A DNA stretch of 64,000 nt, from positions 1 to 64,000 of IMG/VR virus record IMGVR_UViG_3300023174_000071. The stretch is one strand, 5' to 3'. Made by a program: the position numbers and the translations under genes. Positions within the stretch are counted from its first letter, which is position 1. The number at the start of each line of letters is the position of its first letter. The notes under the pieces were generated by a model that ran no database searches, was not told the DNA's origin, and saw only the letters and a program-made list of their open reading frames with translations. This DNA is from a virus. This document shows positions 24,059 to 32,154 of this stretch, in pieces.

Positions 24059-24631
24059 TTAACCTTTGTTTGTAAGAGGATGGCATTTCCAGCAGACAGG
24101 TTCATAACTATCTGCGCCGCCAACAGAGATTTCTTCTTCTGCTTCAGTTTTTCTTAGAGTAACCTGAGCATCATCTCCGCAATTCGTACAGACGGCGGAG
24201 CATTTTTCAATCTTTGTTGCATAAGGCATCATCTTGGAAACTTCTAGAAACGGCTTTAGATTTGAAGAAAGTTCAATCGAAGAAACATAAACGGTAATTC
24301 CGGATTGGAATAGCTGAATGAGAGCGTCGGAGCAGCCTTCAATCATAAAGGCTTCATCTACGGCTACAACTTCTGGTTTTAATTCTTCTGCGATTTGAAG
24401 AATCTGATCGCCGCTTGAAACGGCGAGGGCTTGAAGCGAACCGCCGGAATGGGTTACAATGGAAGTATTTGAGTATCGACCATCAATCGTGGGTTTGAAG
24501 CAAATAACTTTTGAACCACGAATCTGATGCCTTTCGACGGCAGCTAAAAGCCTAGAAGACTTTGAGGAAAACATTGCCCCGACAAATAGAACAAATTCCC
24601 AAATTTTATTTTTCGATTGTTTGACTTTCAT
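24059..24631 (-). CDS. tdk: Thymidine kinase
   Basis: 190 aa. Walker A is VGAMFSSKSSRLL near residues 17-29 (GxMFSGKT-type with Ser substitutions), Walker B EVVAVDEAFM near 90, the substrate loop follows, and a zinc site is formed by CTNCG and CWKC near the C-terminus. The enzyme phosphorylates thymidine to TMP in the salvage route. The P-loop GAMFSSKSS has Ser where Gly-Lys-Thr is GSMFSGKS; the key lysine is kept. Confidence 0.93.
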   Translation of the reverse strand: MKVKQSKNKIWEFVLFVGAMFSSKSSRLLAAVERHQIRGSKVICFKPTIDGRYSNTSIVTHSGGSLQALAVSSGDQILQIAEELKPEVVAVDEAFMIEGCSDALIQLFQSGITVYVSSIELSSNLKPFLEVSKMMPYATKIEKCSAVCTNCGDDAQVTLRKTEAEEEISVGGADSYEPVCWKCHPLTNKG

Positions 24632-24676
24632 TTTAACCGCTCCGCATATAAAGTTTAAGTCTCGGAGCGGTTGCTG

Positions 24677-25024
24677 TCAAGTCATTCTGATCTTTTTTTT
24701 GGACTCTTCGTACAGCTTTCCAACTTCTTCTGCTGATGGTCTATCTCTTTGTTCCATTCTCTCTTCAGATAAACCTAAGTCTTTAAAGCCTAAATCTTTA
24801 AATATAGATTCTATCTCTTCATCAGAAATATCTTCATTTAATTCTTCTTCTGAAAATTCATCGGGATCAAAACCCATAGCCAACATTTCTTCTTTTGAAT
24901 ATCTCGGTACCGACAATATGGTTTCCGGAGACTCTTCGCTAAGAATGTTTAGCACGGACTTTTCATCTTTATTTGTTGCCGCCTTAAATAAAGATTTGAT
25001 TTTTGAATATCTTTGTTTTGACAT
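24677..25024 (-). CDS. Acidic hypothetical protein with N-terminal helical module
   Basis: 115 aa. Opens with SKQRYSKIKSLFKAATNKDEKSVL, resembling the short Leu/Lys/Ala module of other proteins here (KSLFKKAS). The centre is very acidic (DEFSEEELNEDISDEEIESIF). No domain recognised; could be a partner-binding adaptor. Confidence 0.6.
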   Translation of the reverse strand: MSKQRYSKIKSLFKAATNKDEKSVLNILSEESPETILSVPRYSKEEMLAMGFDPDEFSEEELNEDISDEEIESIFKDLGFKDLGLSEERMEQRDRPSAEEVGKLYEESKKKIRMT

Positions 25025-25092
25025 ATTAGTTTCCCAAAAGCTGTTAAGCTATATGTGAAAACAAAAAATTTAGCACATGATCAAATGGAAAA

Positions 25093-25548
25093 TCACTTAT
25101 GCTTTTTCATTTGGCGATACATCCAAGGCGGCATGGGGCTTTCGGACTTCCACAATCCCAGATGCTTTTGCTTTGCGGAGGTCTCGGCTGCAACATATTT
25201 TTCATCATGAGAAAACTCTAAGTAAACCCAAGCTAAACCAACTTGAACCATTAGAAGATTAACTTCAACATCATTAACTTTTACCAAGCCAATAACTCGA
25301 CCATAGCGATCTCTGGATTCAAAATCGACCGAAACAACTTTGTCTAAAACCAAATCCGAAAGAGTTTGTTTTGCTTCTAAACCAAATTCCTGGGATTTTT
25401 CTGGGGCATCAATTTGAGCAAAGCGGATTCTGGTCGGCAAAGCATCGGCAACCAAAATATCAATAGTGTCTCCGTCCAGAACTTTGGTTACCTTGCCAGT
25501 GACCGTTGCGGCAAAAACCTGAGAAACAAAAAGAAGAAAGAAAATCAT
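25093..25548 (-). CDS. Secreted thermonuclease (SNase family)
   Basis: 151 aa from the ATG at 25548, which overlaps the upstream stop. A signal peptide (MIFFLLFVSQVFA) precedes the OB-fold nuclease: GKVTKVLDGDTIDIL with the metal-binding Asp, RIRFAQIDAPEKSQEFG with the catalytic Arg and Asp-Ala-Pro-Glu, and DRYGRVIGLV with the second Arg. All catalytic residues are present. An exported nuclease could degrade periplasmic DNA, including that of rival phages. Confidence 0.92.
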   Translation of the reverse strand: MIFFLLFVSQVFAATVTGKVTKVLDGDTIDILVADALPTRIRFAQIDAPEKSQEFGLEAKQTLSDLVLDKVVSVDFESRDRYGRVIGLVKVNDVEVNLLMVQVGLAWVYLEFSHDEKYVAAETSAKQKHLGLWKSESPMPPWMYRQMKKHK

Positions 25549-25751
25549 TTCGTCACAGGGATAAATAAGCCGGAGCTTGTTGGTAGCGTTTCGGTCTGAA
25601 GCCAAGCTTCATGAACTAAGGTTACATCAAGAGAATTTGGATTCTTTTTAGATTGAGAAATAATAAATTCTCGACCATTTGAAATCACACGAATAACTCC
25701 GGATGATCCTTCTCCGAGATAAATAGTTAAGCCGGTTTCTTTTTGTTCCAT
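25545..25751 (-). CDS. Hypothetical protein, 68 aa
   Basis: ATG at 25751 with GGAG 6 nt upstream. Compact beta-rich sequence (TIYLGEGSSGVIRVISNGREFII). Overlaps the nuclease start. No family recognised. Confidence 0.6.
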   Translation of the reverse strand: MEQKETGLTIYLGEGSSGVIRVISNGREFIISQSKKNPNSLDVTLVHEAWLQTETLPTSSGLFIPVTK

Positions 25752-25764
25752 CTTATTCTCCAAA

Positions 25765-25794
25765 ATAATAAAGCCATCGTTGTTTCACGATGGC
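25765..25794 (-). terminator. Terminator hairpin
   Basis: GCCATCGT (25773-25780) pairs with ACGATGGC (25787-25794); on the minus strand it is followed by TTTATTATTTT. Ends the 25818-26165 transcript. Confidence 0.75.
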
Positions 25795-25817
25795 CGATTA
25801 AATCTCAAACTGTTTTC

Positions 25818-26165
25818 TTACTCAGCATGGAGATTAGGATCGGTTTCCCAACCCCATCGAGCAAAGATATTGCGAACGCCACCATGATTATCTTGCAGGT
25901 AGCCAAGCAGTCGTTCCGAAGAAGAACGAATAAAATCTTCTGATGTATCAAGAGGAGTTAGCGTCCGAAGAGAATCAATCTTATCATCATAAGAATAGGT
26001 CTTATCCCAAAGCGATACACGATATACGGGAGTATCGGAAGAATCTTCGGGATTATACTTTCCCTTCTTACCTTCGCCTGTCCATTCCCACTGTACCTTA
26101 AAATTCCCGTGACGATAAGTGAAAACCTTAGAAAGTTTCGAATCAAATTTTGATACGTTAGACAT
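25818..26165 (-). CDS. Hypothetical protein, 115 aa
   Basis: Polar, aromatic-rich protein (GNFKVQWEWTGEGKKGKYN and NIFARWGWETDP). AGAGAAGAAA precedes its ATG. No family recognised. Confidence 0.62.
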   Translation of the reverse strand: MSNVSKFDSKLSKVFTYRHGNFKVQWEWTGEGKKGKYNPEDSSDTPVYRVSLWDKTYSYDDKIDSLRTLTPLDTSEDFIRSSSERLLGYLQDNHGGVRNIFARWGWETDPNLHAE

Positions 26166-26226
26166 TTTCTTCTCTCAAATAAGTTAACGATTCTAAGTTT
26201 ATTGAATGTGCTTCGGTTGTCTAGAA

Positions 26227-26448
26227 CTAAAAACCAATGCGTCGGGTAAGTGGCGCATCAGTACTCTCAACAAAATCATCCTTAACCTTTACGTCACCAT
26301 TTGGCAAGCGAACCTCCGAAAAATATTGCATCGGGTTCTCATAGGAGCGCTCAATCTTATTGTAAGCAGAATCCACCAAAGCAAAAATAGGATTGCGCTC
26401 CGGATCCAAATCCACTTCAACACAAAAAACAATAACCGACTTCGACAT
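26227..26448 (-). CDS. Hypothetical protein, 73 aa
   Basis: Small beta-strand protein starting KSVIVFCVEVDLD. No motif recognised. The AAGGTAATACT upstream contains a fair ribosome site. Confidence 0.55.
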   Translation of the reverse strand: MSKSVIVFCVEVDLDPERNPIFALVDSAYNKIERSYENPMQYFSEVRLPNGDVKVKDDFVESTDAPLTRRIGF

Positions 26449-26516
26449 AGTATTACCTTGATTTTTAAGTAAGCAAAAACAGTTTATTGAAAATGAGAAG
26501 CTATGTCAAGTTAAAT

Positions 26517-26954
26517 CTAAAGCTTTTTTAGATTTTTTGAAATAACCAATTGAGTTTCATTATTATTGATATTGCCAACGAGATATCTTACCGTTCCGCA
26601 TTCACCTTTTGATGAACTAATTACTTTATAAATAGTTTTCACATCAGATTTAATAAGAACAAGTTCGTCGGGCAAAAAGGTAGGATCGGAATCCTCTTCA
26701 GAAAGAAGATTTAGAGAATTCTTCATGGCGGAAAGTTCGGCGTTAATAACTGCCGCAGAATCCGCAATAGCCATAAGCGTCAAGGAAGATTCTTTTGCAA
26801 TCTTAACCTGCTGATCTTTTGATAGAATCAAAGATGAGAAAGAAGAATGGATCTTCGAAATGGCCGAAGCGAATTCGTTAACAAGCTTTGTTTGTTGATA
26901 TTCTTTTTCTTCAATTTGCTTAAGCAGGTTGGCTTTCAACTCATCGAGATTCAC
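26517..26954 (-). CDS. Coiled-coil N-terminus, barrel C-terminus; hypothetical
   Basis: 145 aa. Residues 1-75 form a helical coiled-coil-like region (LKANLLKQIEEKEYQQTKLV), and residues 95-145 read as a small barrel (DELVLIKSDVKTIYKVISS ... TVRYLVGNINNNETQL). Overlaps the thioredoxin-like gene by 14 nt. Confidence 0.6.
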   Translation of the reverse strand: MNLDELKANLLKQIEEKEYQQTKLVNEFASAISKIHSSFSSLILSKDQQVKIAKESSLTLMAIADSAAVINAELSAMKNSLNLLSEEDSDPTFLPDELVLIKSDVKTIYKVISSSKGECGTVRYLVGNINNNETQLVISKNLKKL

Positions 26955-27261
26955 GAATCCTCCAATTCAGAGCGAACGAACCCACAGCTTGCATATCTGG
27001 TCCGTTATATTTTTTAACCATACCGTTATGCCAAAAGATAAAACTTGGCATAGAGTATAGCGAAAGGTTCGATATTGCTGCCGGATTCTTTTCGAGATCG
27101 ATATAATAAACTTCCAGCCAAGGATTATCTTCTGCGATTCGTTCAAAGTCGGGTTTTGCTTTTAAACATGGCGCACAATGTTTAGAGCCCGCCATGATTA
27201 AAACATAACCTTCCGAAATCTCTTGCCAAAAATTTGAATCATTCAAATCTAGAATAGGCAA
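26941..27261 (-). CDS. Thioredoxin-like protein (CAPC)
   Basis: 106 aa thioredoxin fold. SKHCAPCLKAKPDFERIA carries the redox pair CAPC near residues 29-32; the cis-Pro segment MPSFIFWHNG is near 72. It differs from the classical WCGPC thioredoxin at 9605 and may have another substrate or reductant. Tightly placed between neighbours. Confidence 0.85.
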   Translation of the reverse strand: MPILDLNDSNFWQEISEGYVLIMAGSKHCAPCLKAKPDFERIAEDNPWLEVYYIDLEKNPAAISNLSLYSMPSFIFWHNGMVKKYNGPDMQAVGSFALNWRIRESR

Positions 27262-27738
27262 CTAGCAACTCCTTTCGCTAAAGATGTTGATATTGAAAAC
27301 AAATAGATCTAAAACTTCTTTGGGTAGCGGAAAATTAAATGCGGCTTCAATTCCAGCTTTAGGGTCAATATATACTTGACATTCTGGACTGTCACCATTT
27401 AAGAACACAGAGTTTGTTACGATGTAAAACTCTTCGTCATCTTCAATAACCTTATCTGCCACGAAGTCGATAGATAACTCTTTCAATGGTGGAAGAAAGA
27501 TTTGACATTCTAAATGAAAATCAATCAGAGCCACATTTTCAAATTTCTGAAAAAAGAGTTCCAAATCCTTACTTGAGCCATCATTTATAAAATCCATAAT
27601 AATGGAATAATAATTCTTCTCTCCATACTCTGCGGGTGCAAACAATGTTTTTCTTGTTTTAAACTCAGAGGTTTCTTTGGATAGCGAAAATAGGGCGAAA
27701 ATAAATTCTGAAAACTCTTTGCCGGATAGCTTTGCCAT
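27262..27738 (-). CDS. Hypothetical protein of the small paralogue family
   Basis: 158 aa from the ATG at 27738 (GGAGGG upstream). It ends PLPKEVLDLFVFNINIF, which resembles the conserved ending of the 36801-41378 family (ELKxFI-x-N-hydrophobic). The centre is beta-rich with EDDEEFYIVTNSVFLNGD. Function unknown. Confidence 0.62.
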   Translation of the reverse strand: MAKLSGKEFSEFIFALFSLSKETSEFKTRKTLFAPAEYGEKNYYSIIMDFINDGSSKDLELFFQKFENVALIDFHLECQIFLPPLKELSIDFVADKVIEDDEEFYIVTNSVFLNGDSPECQVYIDPKAGIEAAFNFPLPKEVLDLFVFNINIFSERSC

Positions 27739-28251
27739 AATCCCTCCGTATTTGCTATAACAAATCATATGGGCGACTTTATTGCTTTGGCGACTCTATG
27801 TATGGGTCAACATTCTAGATTTGTTATAACATTAACTATGCGCCATTTATTCGTCTGCGTTATTTGACGCAAAATAACCTTATTCAGATCATGAGGCAAC
27901 CAATTTGCCTCAAAAGGACAACTCCTCTCTAAAATGAAATTTGTGTGATTTTTTGTGTTCGTAAAAATTCAGCTGCAATCTTTTTTATAAAACTATTTTA
28001 AAAAAGTTTAAATTATTTTTCGCGTTTCTACTAATACGGTAGTGGAACATATGATATATGACCCAAGTAATAGACTAACAGGTTGTAGAAATCACTCAAC
28101 CACTACCCGCTCTGAAATAGAAATAGAATAAAGAGTTAAGAAATAATCTAGTAACTTAGAACATATAGATATATATCATATGTCATTTTTGGCGCTAGCG
28201 ACGATATAAAGCCGATTATTAACGGCTGCCGCTTCGAACTTCCGAAAGAAC
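27739..28251. other. 513-nt gap with inverted repeats, no gene
   Basis: No plausible coding frame. It holds hairpins at 27856-27871 (TGCGT/ACGCA) and 27893-27911 (GAGGCAA/TTGCCTC), and nested inverted arms: GGTAGTGG at 28038-28045 with CCACTACC at 28100-28107, and a perfect 13-bp pair at 28047-28059 with 28171-28183. It is one of the longest noncoding stretches here and lies between two same-strand genes, so it probably contains a promoter or a replication or packaging signal. Confidence 0.5.
28210..28227 (-). terminator. Possible terminator after 28252 gene
   Basis: AGCCG (28210-28214) with CGGCT (28223-28227), then TTTAT on the minus strand. Weak short stem. Confidence 0.4.
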
Positions 28252-28533
28252 TTAAAATTTTTCAACACATTTTGCGGAAATCCAAAAATTAAAATCATCT
28301 CCAAACAATCTAACGTAGCAAATGGATTGCGTTGGATAGCTGATTGTCTCTATTTCCGTAACCATATAAACATTTTTTGAATCTAAGTTTTTATATGGAA
28401 TGAATTCGGAGGCGGATTTATCTTTGTGATTAGGAAGCTCTTTGTAAACACAAACAAAAAGCACAAGGACTTTATCGGGACGCTTGATGCCTACAAGCTC
28501 TCCTATTTGGAAGGTTGGAGTTTTTTGATCCAA
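28252..28533 (-). CDS. Small beta-barrel family protein
   Basis: 93 aa. FQIGELVGIKRPDKVLVLFVCVY near the start and ICYVRLFGDDFNFWISAKCVEKF at the end match, by eye, the pattern of 17873 and 18294. Overlaps the upstream gene by 31 nt. Function unknown. Confidence 0.6.
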   Translation of the reverse strand: MDQKTPTFQIGELVGIKRPDKVLVLFVCVYKELPNHKDKSASEFIPYKNLDSKNVYMVTEIETISYPTQSICYVRLFGDDFNFWISAKCVEKF

Positions 28534-28727
28534 TCAATCCTCACATTTTTCACAATATCAATTTCAAATAAAATGTTAAAATAATTTTTGCTTTTCCCGT
28601 AAGAAAGAATTAAGCCATGAGTTCCTGCTTGGATCAATCCGGCTTTCATATCGTGGAGATGCATTTTTTCTTGACAAAAGAAATGCGTGGTTACCTCTAT
28701 CATATCTCCAACTTCAAATTTTTCCAT
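28503..28727 (-). CDS. Small beta-barrel family protein
   Basis: 74 aa from the ATG at 28727. EKFEVGDMIEVTTHFF then MKAGLIQAGTHGLILSYGKS and a terminal WIKKL, consistent with a KOW/SH3-like small barrel. Probable diverged member of the 17873 family. Confidence 0.58.
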   Translation of the reverse strand: MEKFEVGDMIEVTTHFFCQEKMHLHDMKAGLIQAGTHGLILSYGKSKNYFNILFEIDIVKNVRIDWIKKLQPSK

Positions 28728-28781
28728 TAACACACTCGCCTCAAAAGCATATCATATCTTTGGTCGAATGCAATAGGCGAA

Positions 28782-29405
28782 TTAAAGTTGTATCATTATG
28801 CTCTTATTCGCTTCGATCAATTTAATTAAAGTCTTTTGAATGCCGGGATTAATTCTCAAAATATGTGGCATCATCGTATGACGGATATAGTTTCTGTCAT
28901 AATCTACATCGCCATTTGATGGATCTTCAACCCAAGTCACACCCTTTCTTTCCGCCCAACTCGCCAAAACTTCTTTCGGCGTCAAAAGAAACGGACGAAT
29001 AAAATTATCCCGCTGAACAGGAATAAGCTTTGGATTACCCCGAAGAGAAGTCATAACCCACCACTCAATCGCATCATTAAGATGGTGGCAAGTAATAATC
29101 TTATCTTCAGAATTTGTAACCGTCTCAAACCACTCGTATCTCTGCTTCCGCCAGAAATCTTCCATGGATTGGTTTTTGTTCGTGGAGCCTTCCAACCTTC
29201 CAACCAAAATCGGAATAGACCATTTTTCACAATAATTTCTAACGCAACTCTCTGCATCCCCAGCGTGAGATGTTGCGTGGTTGAAATGAAGAACCGTTAG
29301 GTTCCGCTTGCCCTGTCGCAAAAAATCAAGACAGGCCATCGAATCTTGACCGCCTGAGACTGCGACGGATACCTTGAGAGGTATTTTGCATGATAATTTA
29401 ATCAT
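28782..29405 (-). CDS. tilS: tRNA(Ile)-lysidine synthase, catalytic domain
   Basis: 207 aa, just the N-terminal PP-loop domain; bacterial TilS is usually over 400 aa. The ATP motif VAVSGGQDSM (normally SGGVDS) is at 13-22, followed by LHFNHATSHAGDAESCVRNYC, EDFWRKQRYEWF, TCHHLNDAIEWWVM and EDPSNGDVDYDRNYIRHTMMP, all TilS signatures. It converts C34 of the CAU anticodon of tRNA-Ile to lysidine so it reads AUA. A tRNA-like element lies 75 nt upstream. Confidence 0.88.
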   Translation of the reverse strand: MIKLSCKIPLKVSVAVSGGQDSMACLDFLRQGKRNLTVLHFNHATSHAGDAESCVRNYCEKWSIPILVGRLEGSTNKNQSMEDFWRKQRYEWFETVTNSEDKIITCHHLNDAIEWWVMTSLRGNPKLIPVQRDNFIRPFLLTPKEVLASWAERKGVTWVEDPSNGDVDYDRNYIRHTMMPHILRINPGIQKTLIKLIEANKSIMIQL

Positions 29406-29480
29406 GATTTAAAATAACCTAACCGTTGTTTTCGCGAAGTGGGGTCTTTGAAAATGTAGCTTTAAACTGAGAAAAAAGCG

Positions 29481-29564
29481 TAGGCGCGGCGAGAGTTGAA
29501 CTCGCATGTCAAACCGATTACTCCTTTAACGACTCTGTGTATGAGGCAGGGGAGATACGCGCCT
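29481..29564 (-). tRNA. tRNA-like element, anticodon unclear (degenerate or unusual)
   Basis: On the minus strand the ends look like a tRNA: acceptor AGGCGCG with CGCGCCT, and a canonical T-arm GCGAG-TTCAACT-CTCGC, total 84 nt. I cannot fold a standard D-arm and anticodon arm. One option places CAT in a loop CTCATAC with an imperfect stem, matching the neighbouring TilS; another gives GGA without U33. The acceptor start overlaps the stop codon of the upstream homing endonuclease gene. Could be a tRNA damaged or rearranged by that insertion. Confidence 0.4.
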
Positions 29565-30528
29565 ATAAGCTTGATTTTCGAAGAAACTTCAAGAGTTTCT
29601 CAAACTGTTCTTCAACAAATTTCTTATCGAATTTGCCGTCATCATCGATGACATATTCATTGTACCCAGCTGCGCGAATCTTGTCAACCTTTATTTTGTC
29701 TCTTGTTTGAACTTGTTTAACAGAATGTTTTTTTGTAATTTTTCTTCGGTGCCAAGGTCCATTCCACATTACGGCTATTTTTAAGTCCGGAATGATAACA
29801 TCGGCGTCCCATCCGTCAAACATGGGCTCGTTACAAAGAACGTTTGCAAATTTATCCGTACAAAGTTGAGCAAAGTATATTTCGTTTTTGCTTCTTCGAG
29901 TTTCGCGTTGTAACTGAGATGAGGCGATACCTGCTAACCTTGCCTTTCTCATATTCTCTTCATATTGTGGATTTTTTTCATTAAATTTATATTTTGTTGC
30001 ACAACTAATATCGCAGAATTTTTTATTTTTCCTTTTATATGAAACAGTAAATTTTTCATTGCAGTGAAGGCATTCTTTTGTTGTATCTTCATAAATATGA
30101 GAAAATTTCTTTTTAACCGTATCGCTCGTCTTCTTACTAATCGCTTCTCTATTTAATGCTGTAGCGGAACTTCTTGCACATTTTTGAGAGCAGAATCTTC
30201 CGGTTCCATAAACTTCTTTAATTTTTTCATTACATCTTTCGCATTTGTTTGAAAAGATTGATTTCTTTTTATTTTCCGCTCTTTCTTCTCCTAGAATATG
30301 TAAGCGGAGAGTGCTTTTTGCAAACATTTGATTGCAATTTGGACATGCAACCAAAGTTCGTGAAGCTATAGCTGCTGCAGCACGGGCTCTTTCGCCTTTT
30401 TCTTTTCCTTCAGCGGTATGCTTCGCTTTCCAATGCAGCAATATATTTTTTGTAGATTTCTTTTCTCCGCATTCCAAACAAACGGCTTGTCCATCTTCAT
30501 CAATTTTTGCGATATCTTCTAGCTTCAT
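29563..30528 (-). CDS. Vsr-like (EDxHD) homing endonuclease with zinc-finger arrays
   Basis: 321 aa. The N-terminal 190 residues carry several Cys/His units (CLECGEKKSTKNILLHWKAKH, CPNCNQMF, CERCNEK, FCSQKC, CLHCNEKF, FCDISC). The C-terminal nuclease reads SKNEIYFAQLC, WDADVIIPDLKIAVMWNGPWHRR and TRDKIKVDKIRAAGY, fitting the Glu, Asp and His of the EDxHD fold. Its stop overlaps the tRNA-like element, a plausible target site. Confidence 0.85.
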   Translation of the reverse strand: MKLEDIAKIDEDGQAVCLECGEKKSTKNILLHWKAKHTAEGKEKGERARAAAAIASRTLVACPNCNQMFAKSTLRLHILGEERAENKKKSIFSNKCERCNEKIKEVYGTGRFCSQKCARSSATALNREAISKKTSDTVKKKFSHIYEDTTKECLHCNEKFTVSYKRKNKKFCDISCATKYKFNEKNPQYEENMRKARLAGIASSQLQRETRRSKNEIYFAQLCTDKFANVLCNEPMFDGWDADVIIPDLKIAVMWNGPWHRRKITKKHSVKQVQTRDKIKVDKIRAAGYNEYVIDDDGKFDKKFVEEQFEKLLKFLRKSSL

Positions 30529-30641
30529 GATAGTTAAAATAACCTTTGTATTTTAATTTTACTATATCCAGCAAGCCCCGCCAATCTTATCTTTATTATT
30601 TTTCTCACCATCCTTTAGGGAATAAAAAGGGGGATGGGTCG

Positions 30642-31082
30642 ATGAGGATTTTGAGTTTTGCTTTGGTTATTTTTCTATCGTCCGCCTCGATTCATGCGGA
30701 AGAATCGACACCTGTTGTAGCTATCGATAAAGATATTGTTACACTGATGACAATAGAAGGTGAAGCCCAACCCTGTTCGAAGATAATTGCCAACCCTCCA
30801 ACCACAACATTTTGGACACAGGATGGAGAGTTAAAAGAAATTAATCTTTGGATTAGCGATTGTAAGGGCGCATCACCATCTGCTGGCGGAAGTTGGGATT
30901 TTTCCACATCTGAATCTTGGAAAACTAGAAAGCCATTAATGGCAGCAATAGCGCATGGCGGAAAATTTTCCTGTTCTATTGCGTGGTCAATGAGAACGGA
31001 TTCGGTTAGTTCAGTACAATTCATAACTAATTGGTCTGTAGTTTCTTCTCAAAAGTGTTTTGCAGCAATTGCGACAAGATAA
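30642..31082 (+). CDS. Secreted hypothetical protein
   Basis: 146 aa from the ATG at 30642, preceded by GGGGGATGGG. Signal peptide MRILSFALVIFLSSASIHA with a likely cleavage after AxA. The mature part has three or more Cys and Ser/Trp-rich beta segments; no family recognised. Start of a plus-strand run. Confidence 0.7.
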   Translation: MRILSFALVIFLSSASIHAEESTPVVAIDKDIVTLMTIEGEAQPCSKIIANPPTTTFWTQDGELKEINLWISDCKGASPSAGGSWDFSTSESWKTRKPLMAAIAHGGKFSCSIAWSMRTDSVSSVQFITNWSVVSSQKCFAAIATR

Positions 31083-31094
31083 AGGTTGAATCAA

Positions 31095-32102
31095 ATGTCG
31101 AGAAAGTTTGTTTTGAAAAGTTTGTTTAAAAAAGCGTCCGGGCAAAATCCAACTCAAGAAGTTCATATTTTTGATTTTGATTCTTGTCTTTTCCGTTCGC
31201 CTTATCCTCCGGCAGATTGGAAGGGTGGTTGGTGGGGAAGTTTAATTTCTCTGGATGAGCCATGTGTTCCTGCTGAGCCGGATTCTTCTTGGTGGAATTC
31301 GGAAGTTGTTTCTCAAGCTAAGGCGTCCATTCAAAATCCGGATGTTTACACGATGCTTATGACAGGTCGGCAGGATCATATTTTCCGATATCGAATTGTT
31401 GATCTTCTAAATCAAGCCGGTTTGAATTTTGATTTTATTCGCCTAAGCGATTCGGATAACACTCGAGATTTCAAATTTTCAAATATGAAAAATAAGATCT
31501 TTGAGTTTCTTAGAAAGGACAGCCTATCTATCGGAAAGATTAAGATTTGGGACGATAACAAATCGTATCTTAACTATTATAAAAAAGCTTTAGAGGAATT
31601 GTTTCAAAAAATTCCTGACCCAACAAAGAGGCCGATTGTTGAGGTTTTCCATGTTGTAGCGAAATCGAAGCCGGCCCTATCTTCGCAACCTGAAGGCGAA
31701 CATAAAATTAAAAAGAATGGTTACCTTGGTTTGTTTTTGGATTCTCAATCTAAGGCGGATTTGATTTATCATTTTCCGCAAGAATATGAAAACCCTTATG
31801 GTGAGCATGTCACTTTGCTTTTCAAACCATCAGAAGCTGTTAAATCTATTGTTATAGATTCTGGGTTGATTGGAAAAGAATATCCAATTCAGATTGTTGG
31901 TTATGCGGCGAGAGATGGTGTTCAGGCAGTTGCTGTGGAAGTGAAAGGCTTGGAAGATTTTCTAATTGAAACAGATCGAATTCTTCATATCACCATATCT
32001 ACATCGAATGACCGCAAACCTGTGGATAGCAACAAGCTATTGATGGAAGGCTTTGAAAAAATTCAAGGTCCGCAGATTCGGGGCATTTTGTTATTCAGGT
32101 AA
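31095..32102 (+). CDS. HAD phosphatase fused to 2H phosphoesterase-like domain (RNA end healing)
   Basis: 335 aa. Starts with the short module MSRKFVLKSLFKKASGQ. The HAD part has motif I HIFDFDSCLFRSP near 23, motif II MLMTGR near 95 and motif IV KIWDDNKSYL near 153, resembling the HAD Swiss-Army-Knife RNA repair family. The C-terminal part has two H-x-T/S motifs, HVTLLF near 238 and HITIST near 298, the paired signature of 2H phosphoesterases that open 2',3'-cyclic phosphates. Together these could heal cleaved RNA before ligation. ATG at 31095 (AAAGG upstream). Confidence 0.8.
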   Translation: MSRKFVLKSLFKKASGQNPTQEVHIFDFDSCLFRSPYPPADWKGGWWGSLISLDEPCVPAEPDSSWWNSEVVSQAKASIQNPDVYTMLMTGRQDHIFRYRIVDLLNQAGLNFDFIRLSDSDNTRDFKFSNMKNKIFEFLRKDSLSIGKIKIWDDNKSYLNYYKKALEELFQKIPDPTKRPIVEVFHVVAKSKPALSSQPEGEHKIKKNGYLGLFLDSQSKADLIYHFPQEYENPYGEHVTLLFKPSEAVKSIVIDSGLIGKEYPIQIVGYAARDGVQAVAVEVKGLEDFLIETDRILHITISTSNDRKPVDSNKLLMEGFEKIQGPQIRGILLFR

Positions 32103-32154
32103 TTATTTTCCAAATATTGTCGTACAATCGTTTATAAGTTTGGAAAAGAACATC

